Origin: Owenia fusiformis
Taxonomy: Eukaryota > Annelida > Polychaeta > Sabellida > Oweniidae
Direction of reading: 5' to 3'
NCBI GenBank assembly: GCA_903813345.2
Contig: CAIIXF020000006.1
Location: forward strand, 8,978,989-9,042,988
DNA: 64,000 bases
Shown: piece after piece, positions 1-10,754 of the stretch
Layout of the letters: the number at the start of each line of letters is the position of its first letter
Position numbering within the stretch: position 1 is the first letter of the stretch
Program-made: the position numbers and the translations under genes
Notes under the pieces: generated by a model
Database searches by the model: none
What the model saw: only the letters and a program-made list of their open reading frames with translations
Told to the model about the DNA's origin: nothing

Positions 1-735
1 ATCACACTCTGTCGAACATTTAGTTCGTACTTTTTAACCATAAACCGGACTCACTGGTGAACCTTTATGTAATAATGTAATAAACTGATTAAAGTCACGG
101 AGACCTGGTTTAATTTTGATTAAGGTGGGCATCATAGTGCAACATGTTTGCGCATGACGTCACTTTCCAAATTTAAATGTAATAGCTCCTACTTGGTCAA
201 CCTTAAAATGGGATAAACCGGAATGGCTAGAGTACAATAAGTATCGAATAAATGATGAAACCCCAAACTACAGAAATGTATCAAATCATTGTTCGCCGAC
301 TGATAAAATAAACTAAACCCTAACCTCAAACTATCGGCCCAAAGCGTTTTTCGCTATAATAACAAAATTTCAAAAAGTGTCCCTAAAACTAATTAGATTC
401 TCTCTGATTATTTCCGAGTATCTATTCAGTGATTTATCAACGCATACAGAATTATAATTACAGAGCTACTCAATTTATCAAACTGATGGTGGTCTATTAA
501 ATTTTCTAATTAATTGTAACATAGAATAGACAATCGCATGAATAATAGTGGTTTGGGGAACATGACAAGAAAATTATAATCTATTCGTGGTAGTTAACCA
601 CACGCCCAATACAATAATAAGTGTGGAATTGGAGAGAGTTCGGTCGTTATGACCTTAAATCATTGCGAAAACAGAGAAAGAATAAGCATACACACGTATA
701 TAAGAATCTGACAGTCGTAGAATTAAAATACTAAC
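1..735. other. sFRP intron 2 (partial), no coding exon seen
   Basis: AT-rich sequence downstream of sFRP exon 2 on the minus strand. No frame resembling a netrin-like domain is present, so the third exon must lie further left, outside the window. A consensus CRE octamer (TGACGTCA) is at 155-162; nothing else stands out. Confidence 0.7.
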
Positions 736-813
736 CAAAGTCTGAGTTGCAGAAGCCATCAACGATTCCCTCGAAGGTGTCCGGTTTCTTGCAAGCCCGA
801 CATGTGTTGTCAT
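736..813 (-). CDS. sfrp1/2/5-like: sFRP coding exon 2: linker between CRD and NTR
   Basis: A 78-base exon bounded by acceptor TTTTCAG (ending at 814) and donor TTTG|GTTAG (736/735). It completes the split Asp codon (G|AT) left by exon 1 and encodes DDNTCRACKKPDTFEG...GFCNSDF, ending in phase 1. The CxxC pair, the later Cys and the acidic-rich spacing match the short second exon of vertebrate SFRP1/2/5. Intron 1 is 3136 bases (814-3949). Confidence 0.9.
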
Positions 814-3800
814 CTGAAAATATAAGTGATATTTTGTGTTTTAAACATTTAAAGTGGTAACAAAGAATATACCCTGTGCCCGGAGTATAGTTATAATGTG
901 CCCGGAGTATAGTTATAAACGAAGCTCTCTTGTAAAAAACGAAGTCGAACGAATGCAAAGGGTACAAGATTAGAGAGTGTTGATAATAAAATTGGTGACC
1001 ACTTTTTCAAAATCGATTTCAAATATCTTTAAATTAAAAGTTAAGTAATTAATGCAATTAATATAAAATAAAGTAAGAATCGTTGGGCGTTTTAAGAAAA
1101 TAGACACGATAGGCATTGTTGAAAGCAAGGAATGTTGTAAACTTGTGACAATTTACTTAACTCGTCCATAAGTCTGACTGCATGTTTGATGACCTAGTAA
1201 GCTATTTCTACAGAGCTGAATTCACGAGACCTGTGCTTAGAATCCGCCCTTTAAAATCAGAGGCTCCAAAATTTAAAAGCACGAACTTTCAATCCATACA
1301 AAGTATATGAATTGATTTAAAGGTGACAATTATTCGAAAGGTTGTAACATTTTGGAATCTAAAGGTGTTTACCTATGTGGTCAATGTATAGGTATCTTAC
1401 CCCGCCGCCGGATGATCTTACATCCGGCGATTCAAAACACCAATCAGATTGCATTTTTCTTATGGGTGGGATTTTAATGGAGTGTTTTCTTTAACCAACT
1501 CGTGTTAGAATAGGTTCTATAGGTAAATTATATTCTATTAATAATTGTGGTAAAAGTGAACCAAGATGAACTGTTTCAATTTGATAAAATCTCTTAAGAT
1601 TCATCATTTCCGTGTTTTGTTTATTTTTCTTTTCTTATGAAATGTTTCTACGCATTTTACGCAAAGAGGGTATTTGGTGACAGTCCAAATCTCTTGGGCC
1701 AATGACGCGAAGTGTACTCATATATCTGTATCACTAATGTAACTTGACATCTCAAAGTACCATGATTCGAAAGTGGATTTTAGTACTAAGCAATTTCATC
1801 ATAACATTTTTTGAACAATTGAGGCCCCAGAAAATTCTCAAAATAGTCTCACTAAACAAACACACAGGTATATATTTAGAAAACAAGGATTACAAGTACT
1901 TTCTTTTAACATAAACCCAGTATATATTTTCCTTCTTTATTTATGTCATCGAGATAAGCCGTAGTATCTCTTTCCTTCTCGTAAGTCTTACTACTGAAGG
2001 ATCTGATGAGCATCAAAATTAGCCCCTTCCTCCCCACATACACGCAGATCGAATGGTTCGTCCCTTTGTTTTGTTTGCTCGTTGATAGGCTTATTTTTGA
2101 CAAGTAAAGTTTATCATATCAGTCTGGTCAATTTTATGAAGTAGGAAATGTTAACAAGGCATATCAATTTTGGCAACAATCAATGTTTAATTTGGTTGAT
2201 ATACAACTTCTATATAATATATCACATGAGTTGACATGTAAAGCCTCTTCGCCCCCCCCCCACCCCCTGCTGTCATTCATAGGTTTGAAAGCAAGATGAT
2301 AGTGCTGGACCAACGACCAGTTTTTAAAGTTACCTTAAAATTAAAGCTGAGTTTACATTTACATTATCAGGGAGAGACTAATTTTACATTTCTGTGAGTA
2401 GTTGAGAATCTAAGGGTTTTGGGGCGCTATATATCGGATTGCGGCAAGGCTACACGGGTCATCGATCACGTTACTCTAACGATGACAGCTACCTTAACAG
2501 CACAAGCCTCATACGCATTAAAACAAAATTAAAGTTACCTTTCAAACAACAACAATATACTCTCATATATAGGATTTCAACAGAAGTATTATCTAAATAT
2601 CCATATATGATGGGCACGTATTGGTTCTTCCGTAACTTGCAAGGTGAATGCAATGGCGATATTTATGATGTCATAACACATTGCTTTCAAAATCAAAGTG
2701 ATCTCGATATTTTGTCTGGGTTTACTAGATGCTGGAGGTAACATTAAGAATGCCAACGTTTAGTTAACAACCAGAAAAACCAAGACGAGATATTTTGACA
2801 CGTTACTATGGTTACTGATATGGAATCACTGTCCATGGTCTATGGTGCCTAGGGGGACACGAGAGGAAGTAAAAAACGATTAAAAAGAAGTAAAGTGATA
2901 AAACTTGGAATTTTTATCGTCAAATCCGCTGTATTGAATTACAAATTATCTAACCTTCTTGAAAATCTTTCGAAATTAATTTGCCAAAAATGATTCATCA
3001 GATGCTAAAATTAAGACCAGAAATATGCGCTAAATTGAAACAGCTTATGAGTTGATGAGAAGCATTACCCAGCTGAGATATATGAGTCTAAATATTTGAT
3101 TAAGATCAAAGTGAATATTTGAAGTTGATTGCTCATCTCCGCGTTTCTCCACATCCAAACAGTTCTCGCTGCATCATCTTGCCAAAACCAATATCCCATG
3201 TTTTGATATAAACACCATGTTTAAGGTACAAATGAGAAAATGTGTCAATACGACGGATTTATTTTTGACGTTTTGACATGTTGAGTATGGTGTATTTGTG
3301 GGTTCATTTGGGGGTTAATGCAGAGACTGGACAGTGGCATAATCTAGTGGGCCGTGCTCTCTGGCCTCTTCGATCTCAGGTCAACAGCATGCTAGACTAA
3401 CCAGCCACAAAAACTTGCAAATGTTTAAGGTGAGGATTACTGAGCCTGTCTGGCCTTAGATTTAGTTGGAGGTAAAGAGAGACGGTCGGTTGTGACTGAA
3501 CACCCCCTAACCACCGATTCTGCCCTTAATATTTCACCTACTCTGATATGTATTATATATACCGTAAATACATTTTCTAGAAAACATGTTTTTGAGATTT
3601 TAAATGTGGCATATTGATTTGGTGCCATTGATCTAACTTTGCATGACTGATGGTAAAAAAGGTTTTGAGCAATTTCAAGTTGCGCTGATTTCGAGTGCCT
3701 CCCCCTAAATAAATTAAAATTCTCAAATACAAATGTTTGTATATCGTTCAGTTGAGATTTTGTGAATCTAGGGTACCTCAATGTTAACACATTTATGTAT

Positions 3801-4469
3801 GTCTCCCATATCTACAATTCCTCGTTATATCTTGTACAACACACACCAAGATAACAATGAATGATTTCCCGTACTTCATTACAGACGTATTTGATATCAC
3901 TCCCTATGCAAATGTTATGTTTGGTGTAACAACACGTATACTATCTCACCTGCGTTCCCAGAGGAAGTGGAATTCACTGGAATACAAAGGTCGTTGTCTT
4001 CAGGGAACTTGTCACAACGCACCATCTCAGGCCATGGGAACCCATATTGAGCCATCCGTAACTCGCATCCGCTCTTCACGGCCTCGCAGAGAGAGCGGCA
4101 TGGCCAGATGAGGCGGTCTAAACACATGGGGGAGAAAAGCGAGCAGAGGAATATTTTAGTGTCCGGGTGACAGCGTAGTCCAAGCAGAGGCACCCACGAC
4201 TTGGCCTGTTGAGTTACTTCCGATATTGTATCATGGTCGAGAAGATTCGGCAAGATCATCTTATTGTATCCCAATTTGTCTTTGCAAAGAGTTAAGTTCG
4301 AGGGTATATCCATACATTTTGGCGGGTGGAGATACCGTCCTGTACTAAGTAGAGGTCCTGCGTCAATAGAACCCCAAGAATTGCCAACTGATATGGCATA
4401 TGAAAATCGTGGAAAATGTAACATCCAAACTGCCAGAATACTAAATAACATCAATATATTGTAAGCCAT
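736..4469 (-). CDS. sfrp1/2/5-like: Secreted frizzled-related protein (sFRP1/2/5 type), 5' part of gene
   Basis: Extracellular Wnt-binding antagonist/modulator. Two coding exons are visible, joined 4469-3950 then 813-736, and the gene continues off the left edge. The product opens with a hydrophobic signal peptide (residues 1 to about 25). A Frizzled cysteine-rich domain follows (about 52-162) with all ten expected cysteines: C52, 62, 100, 109, 116, 124, 128, 135, 152 and 162. Motifs such as ILPNLLDHDT, SWVPLL, FLCSLF and WPEM.RCDKFP match vertebrate SFRP1/2/5 closely. After the CRD comes the short linker exon with CRAC...GFC, which in this family leads into the netrin-like domain. There is no transmembrane segment, so it is an sFRP rather than a Frizzled receptor. 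The phase-1 intron after the CRD and the tiny second exon reproduce the three-exon structure of vertebrate SFRP1/2/5. The NTR exon is missing only because the window ends. Which of 1, 2 or 5 is orthologous cannot be decided. Confidence 0.95.
814..3949. other. sFRP intron 1
   Basis: Intron in sFRP. Close to the exon-2 acceptor there is a 22-base tandem duplication (876-917). There is a poly-C run near 2252-2272. At 3218-3385, on the minus strand, lies a copy of an interspersed repeat also found at 10755-10985. Open frames at 1906-2103, 2439-2741 and 3437-3790 have no recognisable protein character. Confidence 0.7.
3218..3385 (-). repeat. Interspersed repeat, copy 1 (unclassified)
   Basis: Read on the minus strand it aligns with 10755-10985 on the plus strand. 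Both contain GAGATCG, then GCCAGAGAGCACG, then TAGATTAT, and further on ATCCGTCGTATTGACAC. The copies are diverged with small indels. No termini, tail or coding potential were recognised, so the class is unknown. Confidence 0.6.
3950..4469 (-). CDS. sfrp1/2/5-like: sFRP coding exon 1: signal peptide and Frizzled CRD
   Basis: Encodes residues 1-173 plus the first base of codon 174. The ATG at 4469-4467 has A at -3 and G at +4, a strong context. The hydrophobic stretch right after it is a signal peptide. The exon ends at a canonical donor (GCAG|GTGAG) at 3950/3949. N-glycosylation sequons are seen at N58 (NLT) and N166 (NST). The open frame continues about 35 bases into the intron (to 3915), but the donor and the phase match to exon 2 show that this extension is not coding. 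Confidence 0.95.
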
Positions 4470-7180
4470 TGTCGATCCGCGATGTAATACCGTCCAGAAT
4501 AAAGGATATAGTTCTTAGCTACCAACGCCTATCCTCTCGATCTCTAGTTCATATTGGAGTGGCTTCTATCTATCGCCTAAGCTCTCTGGCTGCTGAGTAT
4601 CCGAAAGTGTGAATTGGAATGCGTGTCAGATAGCGAACCAGTGGCCCCACACAGTACAGTGCTGTCAATCAACTCGTGATTGCGCTCCCCGGGAATCACC
4701 ACACTTCACAGCCGGCAATCTCCTGAACCTACAGACGCAAATCAGAATCGAATGAAGTTATTACAAAAATATCACACTTGCAGTGGTTCTCACATCTCAA
4801 ATTGTTTTTTCTCAACTGGTTAAGAAACCTCACTCCAAGTTTAGAAACCTAAGATCTGTTTGGCAATAAATGATTCTACAATAGGCATCTATTGTGAGAG
4901 ATGAGAAAGACCAGGACTCCGATTCAATGAGCAATATATATATATGATTGACTAAATAAAGTGTTAAGCAGACTAATGAATCGAGCAATGAGACTAATGA
5001 AACCCGCTGGGGGATTAATCAACCGCTGATGTATAATCCCTTCTCTAATAACCAAATTGTATTTGGCTATAACCATTAATCGTATCAACTAGATTTGATA
5101 ATATTCACAGACCGAAAGTGAAGAAAATGTATGTAGTATCAACGGTCGGAGATATGAAATTTTAACCTCCTTCTACTTACCAATTTCGAGACTACACTGT
5201 AGGTAGATTTCAATACGTATGTCTGTCCTATATGTATTGACTGTCTTACATTACTAGACAGATATTTCTTCGAGAATAGATTCCAAGTTTTCACCCTTTC
5301 TTCTGAATGTATTAAGTGAGTCTGAATCAGGCTATGTTAAAAAGAAAACTGTGTAATCGAAGCTCCCACTAACTCCAACTAATTCTTTGAACTTTTGATC
5401 ACTCGCTGGAGCAACGCGCCAATAAAAACAACCCCCGATAAAATAAACAACAATATATATACCGATCTATTAATTTCCTTTCACAATCCAGTACAATTGC
5501 AAAATGGTTAACATACTGATGGTTTGGTATAAATTTGTGCCAGAGTAAACAGCGTGTAGCTATAGGGATTAGTATCAGAGAATGGCAAAGGGACTGGCCC
5601 ATTGTGAGCTGATTGAGACGAGAAAATCGGCGGCTACATGAAAAACGTTAGATTCCACATAGTGCGGATCCAACCAAAGCAGACAATTCTTTAGACAAAC
5701 AAGGCCCATCACACCATTCACAAGAAAACTTCATAAACTTTTTAACAGTTCGATACTCTTGCCTCTTTCATACAATTTACGTTGAAAGGGGATAGTAGTT
5801 TGAATAGTTTTATTGTGTATTTAAAAGTTTCTTTCATTTAGCATAGTAAAATTTGTCAAACTGATGACAACTATTGTAGAAACTGTCAAAAGATTCCGTG
5901 ACTTTTTTAAACATGAGTACATAAGATGCTTGGCTATTAAACCAAAAATGATAAACTGGTGAACATTTATCTAGGCCCATTTTCATTTACGTCCAAACGC
6001 TATTAACATGAAACAGATGGTGAAGGTGTTTTTCATATGTGACATTTTATCACTTCTTTTTCATAATTATATGGAATCGATTTTCTAATATATCATTTTT
6101 AATATTGGATGTGATGTGAAGAACTTAAGAATCTGTTTGTTTGCTTTAGTATAAATAGTCGTCCATTAGTCCCAAACATCCGTTCTTTTGATAAAATTAT
6201 TTTGTATTTTTTTCTAGATATCAGAATTTAATTTTTATCCAAAAAGTAGAATTCTGAGCTTTTGTTGCACATATATGCTGCAAAATGTTATGTTTTTTTT
6301 ATTTTTCATATAGCTTTGAGAAGTTATACATAACATTGTTTGCACATCAAAATCGAAAGGAAAATATATGTGAATTAGAGTCTGTAAACCAAAAGGGTAG
6401 TTACACTTTGAAATGTTCGCATATTTTAATATGAAAGATAAGATCTTAAAATTGCAAGTTCCAATAATAGTTTCAAAAATAAAATGGAGCCAGGAATCAG
6501 GCTAGCATTTAGTTTTTGACACCCAGTGTCGAAAAGGTCCTTATTAAATATGGGACCGACTAAGAAGGAATAGCCCCATGAACGAATTATGGTCCCCTGT
6601 GCCTTCAAGATGGCCCATACTGGCCCTGATTGAGCAAAAACCGATAATCCCTAGCTCAAGAAGAGGTGTTATAATGCAGGCCCGAAGCCAGGATTTTCTA
6701 AGGAGGGTCACTTTTTGAAATTCCAGGGGAGTTCACTACAGACAATTTGAAAATCGCTCAGAACGGTGAAAAACTGCATGATTTTGAAAGCTTTTTTTTA
6801 GCCAGGGACCCCCCCCCCCCCTGACCCCTGGCTTCGGGCCTGTTATGTATGTGAACTAACGGAGAAGGGGGACTTTATTCATTTGGCAAGGACTCAACTA
6901 ACAGTACATTGGTGAGGGGGCATTTCGATCCTCTTTGAAATGGTCCTAGGACTCGACAAATTGTTAAATAGAAGAGTTTCCACTAAAATTCACAGAACTG
7001 GTGACGCCGTAATAAATAGATCCGATGGCGGTCATGTAAATAAAGTGAACCAAAAGAAGAAATGAAGTACGTAATAACCTTTTATTGTTGAATTCAATAT
7101 TCATTTACAGGCAATATTCTAGTATTTGCATTCAAATTTGGCGCCAGAAAGGGAATGTGAAGGATATCCTTGAACTTAAA
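4470..7180. other. Divergent intergenic region, sFRP 5' UTR/promoter side and MRM2 upstream
   Basis: sFRP (minus) and MRM2 (plus) are transcribed away from each other across this 2.7 kb. The first about 270 bases (4470-4740) are GC-richer than their surroundings, consistent with sFRP 5' UTR and core promoter, but no start site can be fixed. A TATA-like run lies at about 4936-4946 (readable on either strand) and may or may not be functional. A small DNA element sits at 6677-6842. Nothing else is supported. Confidence 0.5.
6677..6842. mobile_element. 166-bp MITE with 16-bp terminal inverted repeats
   Basis: The ends are CAGGCCCGAAGCCAGG at the left and its reverse complement at the right. The interior has a poly-C run and no coding capacity. 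Flanks TTATAATG and TTATGTAT are a possible decayed 8-bp target duplication, which would suggest a hAT-like origin; that part is weak. Confidence 0.75.
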
Positions 7181-7181
7181 A

Positions 7182-7189
7182 TGACGTCA
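7182..7189. promoter_or_regulatory. CRE octamer just upstream of MRM2 start
   Basis: A perfect palindromic CREB/ATF site (TGACGTCA), 16 bases 5' of the TISU ATG. Given the expected short leader it lies at or very near the transcription start, a usual place for CRE in housekeeping and mitochondrial promoters. Confidence 0.55.
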
Positions 7190-7200
7190 TTGGGGAATCT

Positions 7201-7212
7201 CAAGATGGCGGC
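7201..7212 (+). promoter_or_regulatory. TISU element at the MRM2 start codon
   Basis: CAAGATGGCGGC matches the TISU consensus SAASATGGCGGC at every position. TISU (translation initiator of short 5' UTR, also a YY1-type site) marks genes with very short leaders, many of them mitochondrial. It places the start codon at 7205 and predicts transcription beginning only some 5-30 bases upstream. That the element works this way here is inference. Confidence 0.75.
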
Positions 7213-7550
7213 ATGTGGAAAAACATATATTTCCGGGTGTGCCTTTTCTAAAATATCACAATTACAAGGAGCTGTTAGGTTTTCTGTGTATACTGCCTTG
7301 AGAAAACAAACACTAAAGAAGATTAAGGGCAAAAAGTTAAGCTCCCAAGAATGGCTCACCCGTCAGATAAACGATCCTTACGCAAAACGTGCTAGACAGG
7401 AAAGTTACAGGTGTCGAAGTGCCTTCAAATTGTTGGAGATTGACGATCGGTTCGGCGTCCTGAAGACAGGTGATATCTTGGTTGACTGTGGTGCTGCTCC
7501 CGGCTCGTGGACTCAAGTAGCTGTGGAGAGAACAATCTCTGCACAAACAG
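7205..7550 (+). CDS. MRM2: MRM2 exon 1: presequence and N-terminal half of FtsJ domain
   Basis: Encodes residues 1-115 plus one base of codon 116, through the SAM-binding motif and the first catalytic lysine (K75). It ends at donor ACAG|GTAATC. Two upstream starts in the same frame are possible (ATG 7181, or a non-ATG further 5'), but they would only add residues in front of the presequence. Confidence 0.93.
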
Positions 7551-9970
7551 GTAATCTGTCGGAAGACAGCATCGATATTTCGAAAACCAATCTGCTTTAG
7601 ATTAAACACTGGCGACATCTATTAACAAAAGTGAATAATAAAACCACAAAATGTATGTATTAAATTGAAAACTTCCCCTTTCTGTGTTCTCATATGTCAT
7701 GTAACTGGTAACAGTCATCGTTAAGGCCATACACACATTTTACTGCACAAAATATATGTAATATACTTGCATATTGACCCATAGGCCAGGGGTGTCGGAG
7801 AGACTAAACGATGAAGAGTAAATAAATAAGGGTTATGTACTGGGAGGTTTTGGATATGGGGTTTATCCAGAGGGAGATGTGCATATCTACCTGAGGGACC
7901 GTAGGGACCGAAGGTAGATGTGCATATCTCACGAGGGATGAACCCAATATCCAAACCGACCGTACATAACTGCTTTATCCTATATCAAGTAGAGTTTTCA
8001 GGGGTACATATGACCATTTCGATAGTACAAGGTGTAAAAATAAACAAATCATTCATATGCAAAGTCATTTTATTGCATTTCCACTACTTACCGGAAGCGA
8101 GAAGATATGCACCGAAGCGGGAAGATATGCACCGAAGCGGGAGATATGGCGGGAGATATGGAGGTTCTGGATATGGAAACCTCAAAATCAGGATATGGGA
8201 TATATCTTACCAACTTATCTCCCTAAAACTATACTTGGCATAGTAATTTATCCTTTTAACAAGTGAGGTTTTCAGCATATTCGTATCAAGGTTTTTTTCT
8301 CTTTCTCATTATTTTCGAGAAATCCATCAACATTATTCGGTCAAGAAGAATTCCACTGTCTGCTGCATTCATTTTGACAGTTTCGCTGTAACAGGATATT
8401 CTACAGGGTGTTTCACAATGACCGTTCCCCTCCACAGCCAATCCTAAAAATGTATTTCATTATTAGGCTTCTTGAATTTCTGTACTTTCGTGTATGGGCT
8501 AAATATTGGCACGATTGATCATTGGGAACGTAATTTGTGAACTTATATTTGGTCGTCACAATCATCCTTATTTGCAGGATTATGGCTTTTTTGACGAGAC
8601 AAACCTACCGATGATGTAAAATGATTTCACTTTTGACTCCCGCTTTCAGCGTGTTGTATTCATTAATGTGTCATTATCACTGGTCAGTATCAAGATGCGG
8701 TAACGGTAATGCTTTGATATTTGAACTTGATAAGCCTTATATATCATGGAAACTTTGGAGTATGACAATTTGTTCTTAAATCATACGGGGGCGCCATGAT
8801 TCAACTATATGTTACACCGCTTAAGGGAAGGTAACTGAGATTCTGATTTTGCAAATGATACGATTTAACTGATCTGTGGTGATGCGGTATCGTTATGAGT
8901 GTTTATAATGGAGGGCCAGTTCACATAGCAAAGGTATATATATAACAAGTGGGGACTCACATTTTGATTCCCAATTTCAATTAATTAATCGACATCGACA
9001 CCTATCCCGACATATAGCTCCTGTTTTTGATAAAAGAAAAGTTAGTATTTGGGACGTCTATTGCATGACATCGTATCATATGGTCCAAGATAAATGCTAC
9101 CCTTTCCAACCGTAATGTACAAAAACTGCATTTTATAGCGAAGTGCATCATTTTGGTCTGAAGTTATTAACTCCATACAATAACCACATCATCTTGGAAT
9201 CAGACGTGTCAGTTATCGTATCATGCATTTCCAGTTACCTTACCTATAGCGGTGTAACATTAAATTGTGGCGTCTACGTATGATCTACGAACAAAAACTC
9301 CGAAATTTCCATAATATGCAAGGCTTATCAAGTTCAAATATCTGAGCATTACGTCATAAAGTAGTTCAGTTCCACGAAAGCCAAAAATATCGAAATCGAC
9401 ACTCTCCGTTCTCCATCTTAGATGAGAACGCAACGGCCGTTAAAAATAATTTTTGTGAAATTTTTATGAAACATAGCGTGCTCCCCCAAGATGGACAAAT
9501 CTTTCGATGACACCCCGTGATTATCCTTTCTTATTTTTTCAGGAGAGGATTGCTCAACTGGCAAGGTTATAGCTGTAGATATACAACGCATGGGTCCAAT
9601 AGAGGGCGCCACTGTTTTATCCCAATCAGACTTTACAACACCAAAAACACAAAAGAAAATTTTAGATTTACTTGGAGGAAACCTAGTGGGTTCAGTTATA
9701 AGTGACATGGCACCAAAAGCAACGGGGATTAAGTCGTTGGACCATGAATGTATCATAGAGCTCTGTCGTGCAGCTTTGACATTTTCTACAAAGGTCTTAA
9801 AGCCCGGAGGAACGTTTCTCTGTAAAATATGGATGGGCGCAGAACAGTCATTATTGGAAGAAGAAATCAGAAAACATTTTGTTACGTTACATAAAGTCAA
9901 GCCTCCTGCCAGTAGGGGTGACTCTGCTGAGCTTTTTCTCTTAGGAAGACAGTTTAAGGGTCATCGGTGA
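7205..9970 (+). CDS. MRM2: rRNA methyltransferase 2, mitochondrial (MRM2/FTSJ2)
   Basis: SAM-dependent 2'-O-ribose methyltransferase of the RrmJ/FtsJ family. Its orthologues methylate a uridine in the mitochondrial large-subunit rRNA during ribosome assembly. Two exons (7205-7550 and 9543-9970) give 257 residues, against about 246 in human. Residues 1 to about 45 are basic and hydroxylated with few acids, as in a mitochondrial presequence. The FtsJ domain follows: [26 protein letters not shown] (from residue 50), SAM motif [11 protein letters not shown] (92-102), [33 protein letters not shown] and a C-terminal [10 protein letters not shown]. The catalytic K-D-K-E tetrad is intact: K75, D170, K210 and E245. 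The start at 7205 is preferred over an in-frame ATG at 7181 because it lies in a TISU element. The gene looks complete and functional. Confidence 0.96.
7794..8265. repeat. Unclassified repeat with internal 20-bp tandem units
   Basis: It has a GGATATGGGGTTTATCC-type start. An imperfect palindrome, AGATGTGCATATCTACCT and its near-reverse, lies around 7876-7927. Tandem units of AGATATGCACCGAAGCGGGA occur at about 8093-8150. Related sequence (TTTGGATATAGGGTTTATCC and following) occurs at 19855-20005 and more weakly near 20165-20220, so this is a dispersed family. The small open frames here (7920-8243, 8057-8266) come from the tandem units. Confidence 0.55.
8690..9360. repeat. Long inverted repeat (fold-back element) in MRM2 intron
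   Basis: The left arm at about 8698-8895 contains ATATTTGAACTTGATAAGCC and GGTAACTGAGATTCTGA. It is matched in reverse complement by the right arm at about 9175-9355, which contains GGCTTATCAAGTTCAAATAT. The arms are diverged, near 160-200 bases each, with about 280 bases of loop. This fits a fold-back or MITE-type DNA element. No transposase is present. Confidence 0.65.
9543..9970 (+). CDS. MRM2: MRM2 exon 2: C-terminal half of FtsJ domain
   Basis: The acceptor is a T-rich tract ending TTTTTCAG at 9542. The first two bases complete a Gly codon (G|GA). The exon carries catalytic D170, K210 and E245 and ends with TGA at 9968-9970. Overlapping open frames on both strands are shadows of this exon. 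Confidence 0.95.
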
Positions 9971-10063
9971 GGATATATTTAATCTACCACAATCAGCCGT
10001 CTACACTGTTAAAGTCATGGTCAACAAATATGGGACAGCATGTTCGATGTATATCTTTATTTA

Positions 10064-10542
10064 TACAGGGTGTCAATTAGTGCTGTGACCTCCCCCCTCT
10101 CATCAGCCAATACCGGAGAAGGTACCCTCACTAACTCTATATCAAATTAAAGCTAATTTAGTTCTGAATCAAATGACTTCCACTTGACATTGATTAAGTA
10201 CTGCTACAAATTACAACATTGTTTCTAGTATGCCTCCCATATGTCACTTATATACCCCTAATATGCCATTTAAAATTAAAAAGTCAACATGGCACAGGAA
10301 CTGTATGATGATGATCAGACACAATTTATTGACATAATGAGATGCACTGCATACTGTGGTGCAATGGATGATGGTGCAGATTTTATAAATAAGAAATGGG
10401 TTGCTAAGAAGCTTAATTGGTCAAATTACTAAATGTCAATATAGACAAAAAATTTCATATTCCAAGATCTGTTGTTATCATTCACACTGCTTCCCACGGT
10501 ATTATCTGTGGAGGGAGTCACAGCTCAAATTGACACCCTGTA
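10064..10542 (+). mobile_element. 479-bp mariner-like non-autonomous element with TACAGGGTGTCAATT ends
   Basis: Terminal inverted repeats start TACAGGGTGTCAATT at the left, with the matching AATTGACACCCTGTA at the right. A TA dinucleotide sits at each end, as expected for Tc1/mariner-type insertion. Inside, 10289-10432 is a 47-codon frame (with a KKWVAKKLNWS segment). It reads like the N-terminal helix-turn-helix part of a transposase, cut off by a stop. It lies 93 bases after the MRM2 stop codon, upstream of an AATAAA at 10630, so it may be within the MRM2 3' UTR. Confidence 0.75.
10289..10432 (+). pseudogene. Transposase N-terminal fragment
   Basis: An ATG-initiated 47-residue frame inside the TACAGGGTG element. 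Its FINKKWVAKKLNWS stretch resembles the DNA-binding N-terminus of transposases linked to this terminus type. It has no catalytic domain and stops at 10430-10432. The assignment rests on motif memory and on position inside the inverted repeats. Confidence 0.45.
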
Positions 10543-10629
10543 TATTTATTATCATTATTTTTCATTTACAATGAACATACATTCACAATTAACACACTTA
10601 GTAGGCCTATACAGGAACATGGAAAATAT

Positions 10630-10635
10630 AATAAA
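10630..10635 (+). terminator. Candidate poly(A) signal for MRM2
   Basis: First AATAAA seen downstream of the MRM2 stop, giving a 3' UTR of about 680 bases that includes the 10064-10542 element. An ATTAAA variant at 10146-10151 (inside the element) could be used instead. Confidence 0.35.
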
Positions 10636-10754
10636 ATAGAATGAGTATAGTAAAGCTATGAATTTTTGTAAATGTATCTCTTATTTGTTAGGAAAATGGT
10701 TCCATAATGAGTGGCCCACTCTGATTTTCTGTTGATATTTTTAATTCGTTTTTA

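Larger units (their letters stand above)
7551..9542. other. MRM2 intron
   Basis: A 1992-base intron with phase-1 junctions. It contains a repeat family at 7794-8265 and a long inverted repeat at about 8690-9360. No coding sequence is supported. Confidence 0.85.

Noticed and set aside
2439-2741. 100-codon frame in sFRP intron 1
   Set aside because: No family resemblance, no splice sites in suitable positions, inside a confirmed intron on the other strand.
7085-7204. Longer MRM2 N-terminus (non-ATG at 7085 or ATG at 7181)
   Set aside because: The ATG at 7205 lies in a perfect TISU element and gives a family-typical length. The upstream residues do not resemble any MRM2 sequence.
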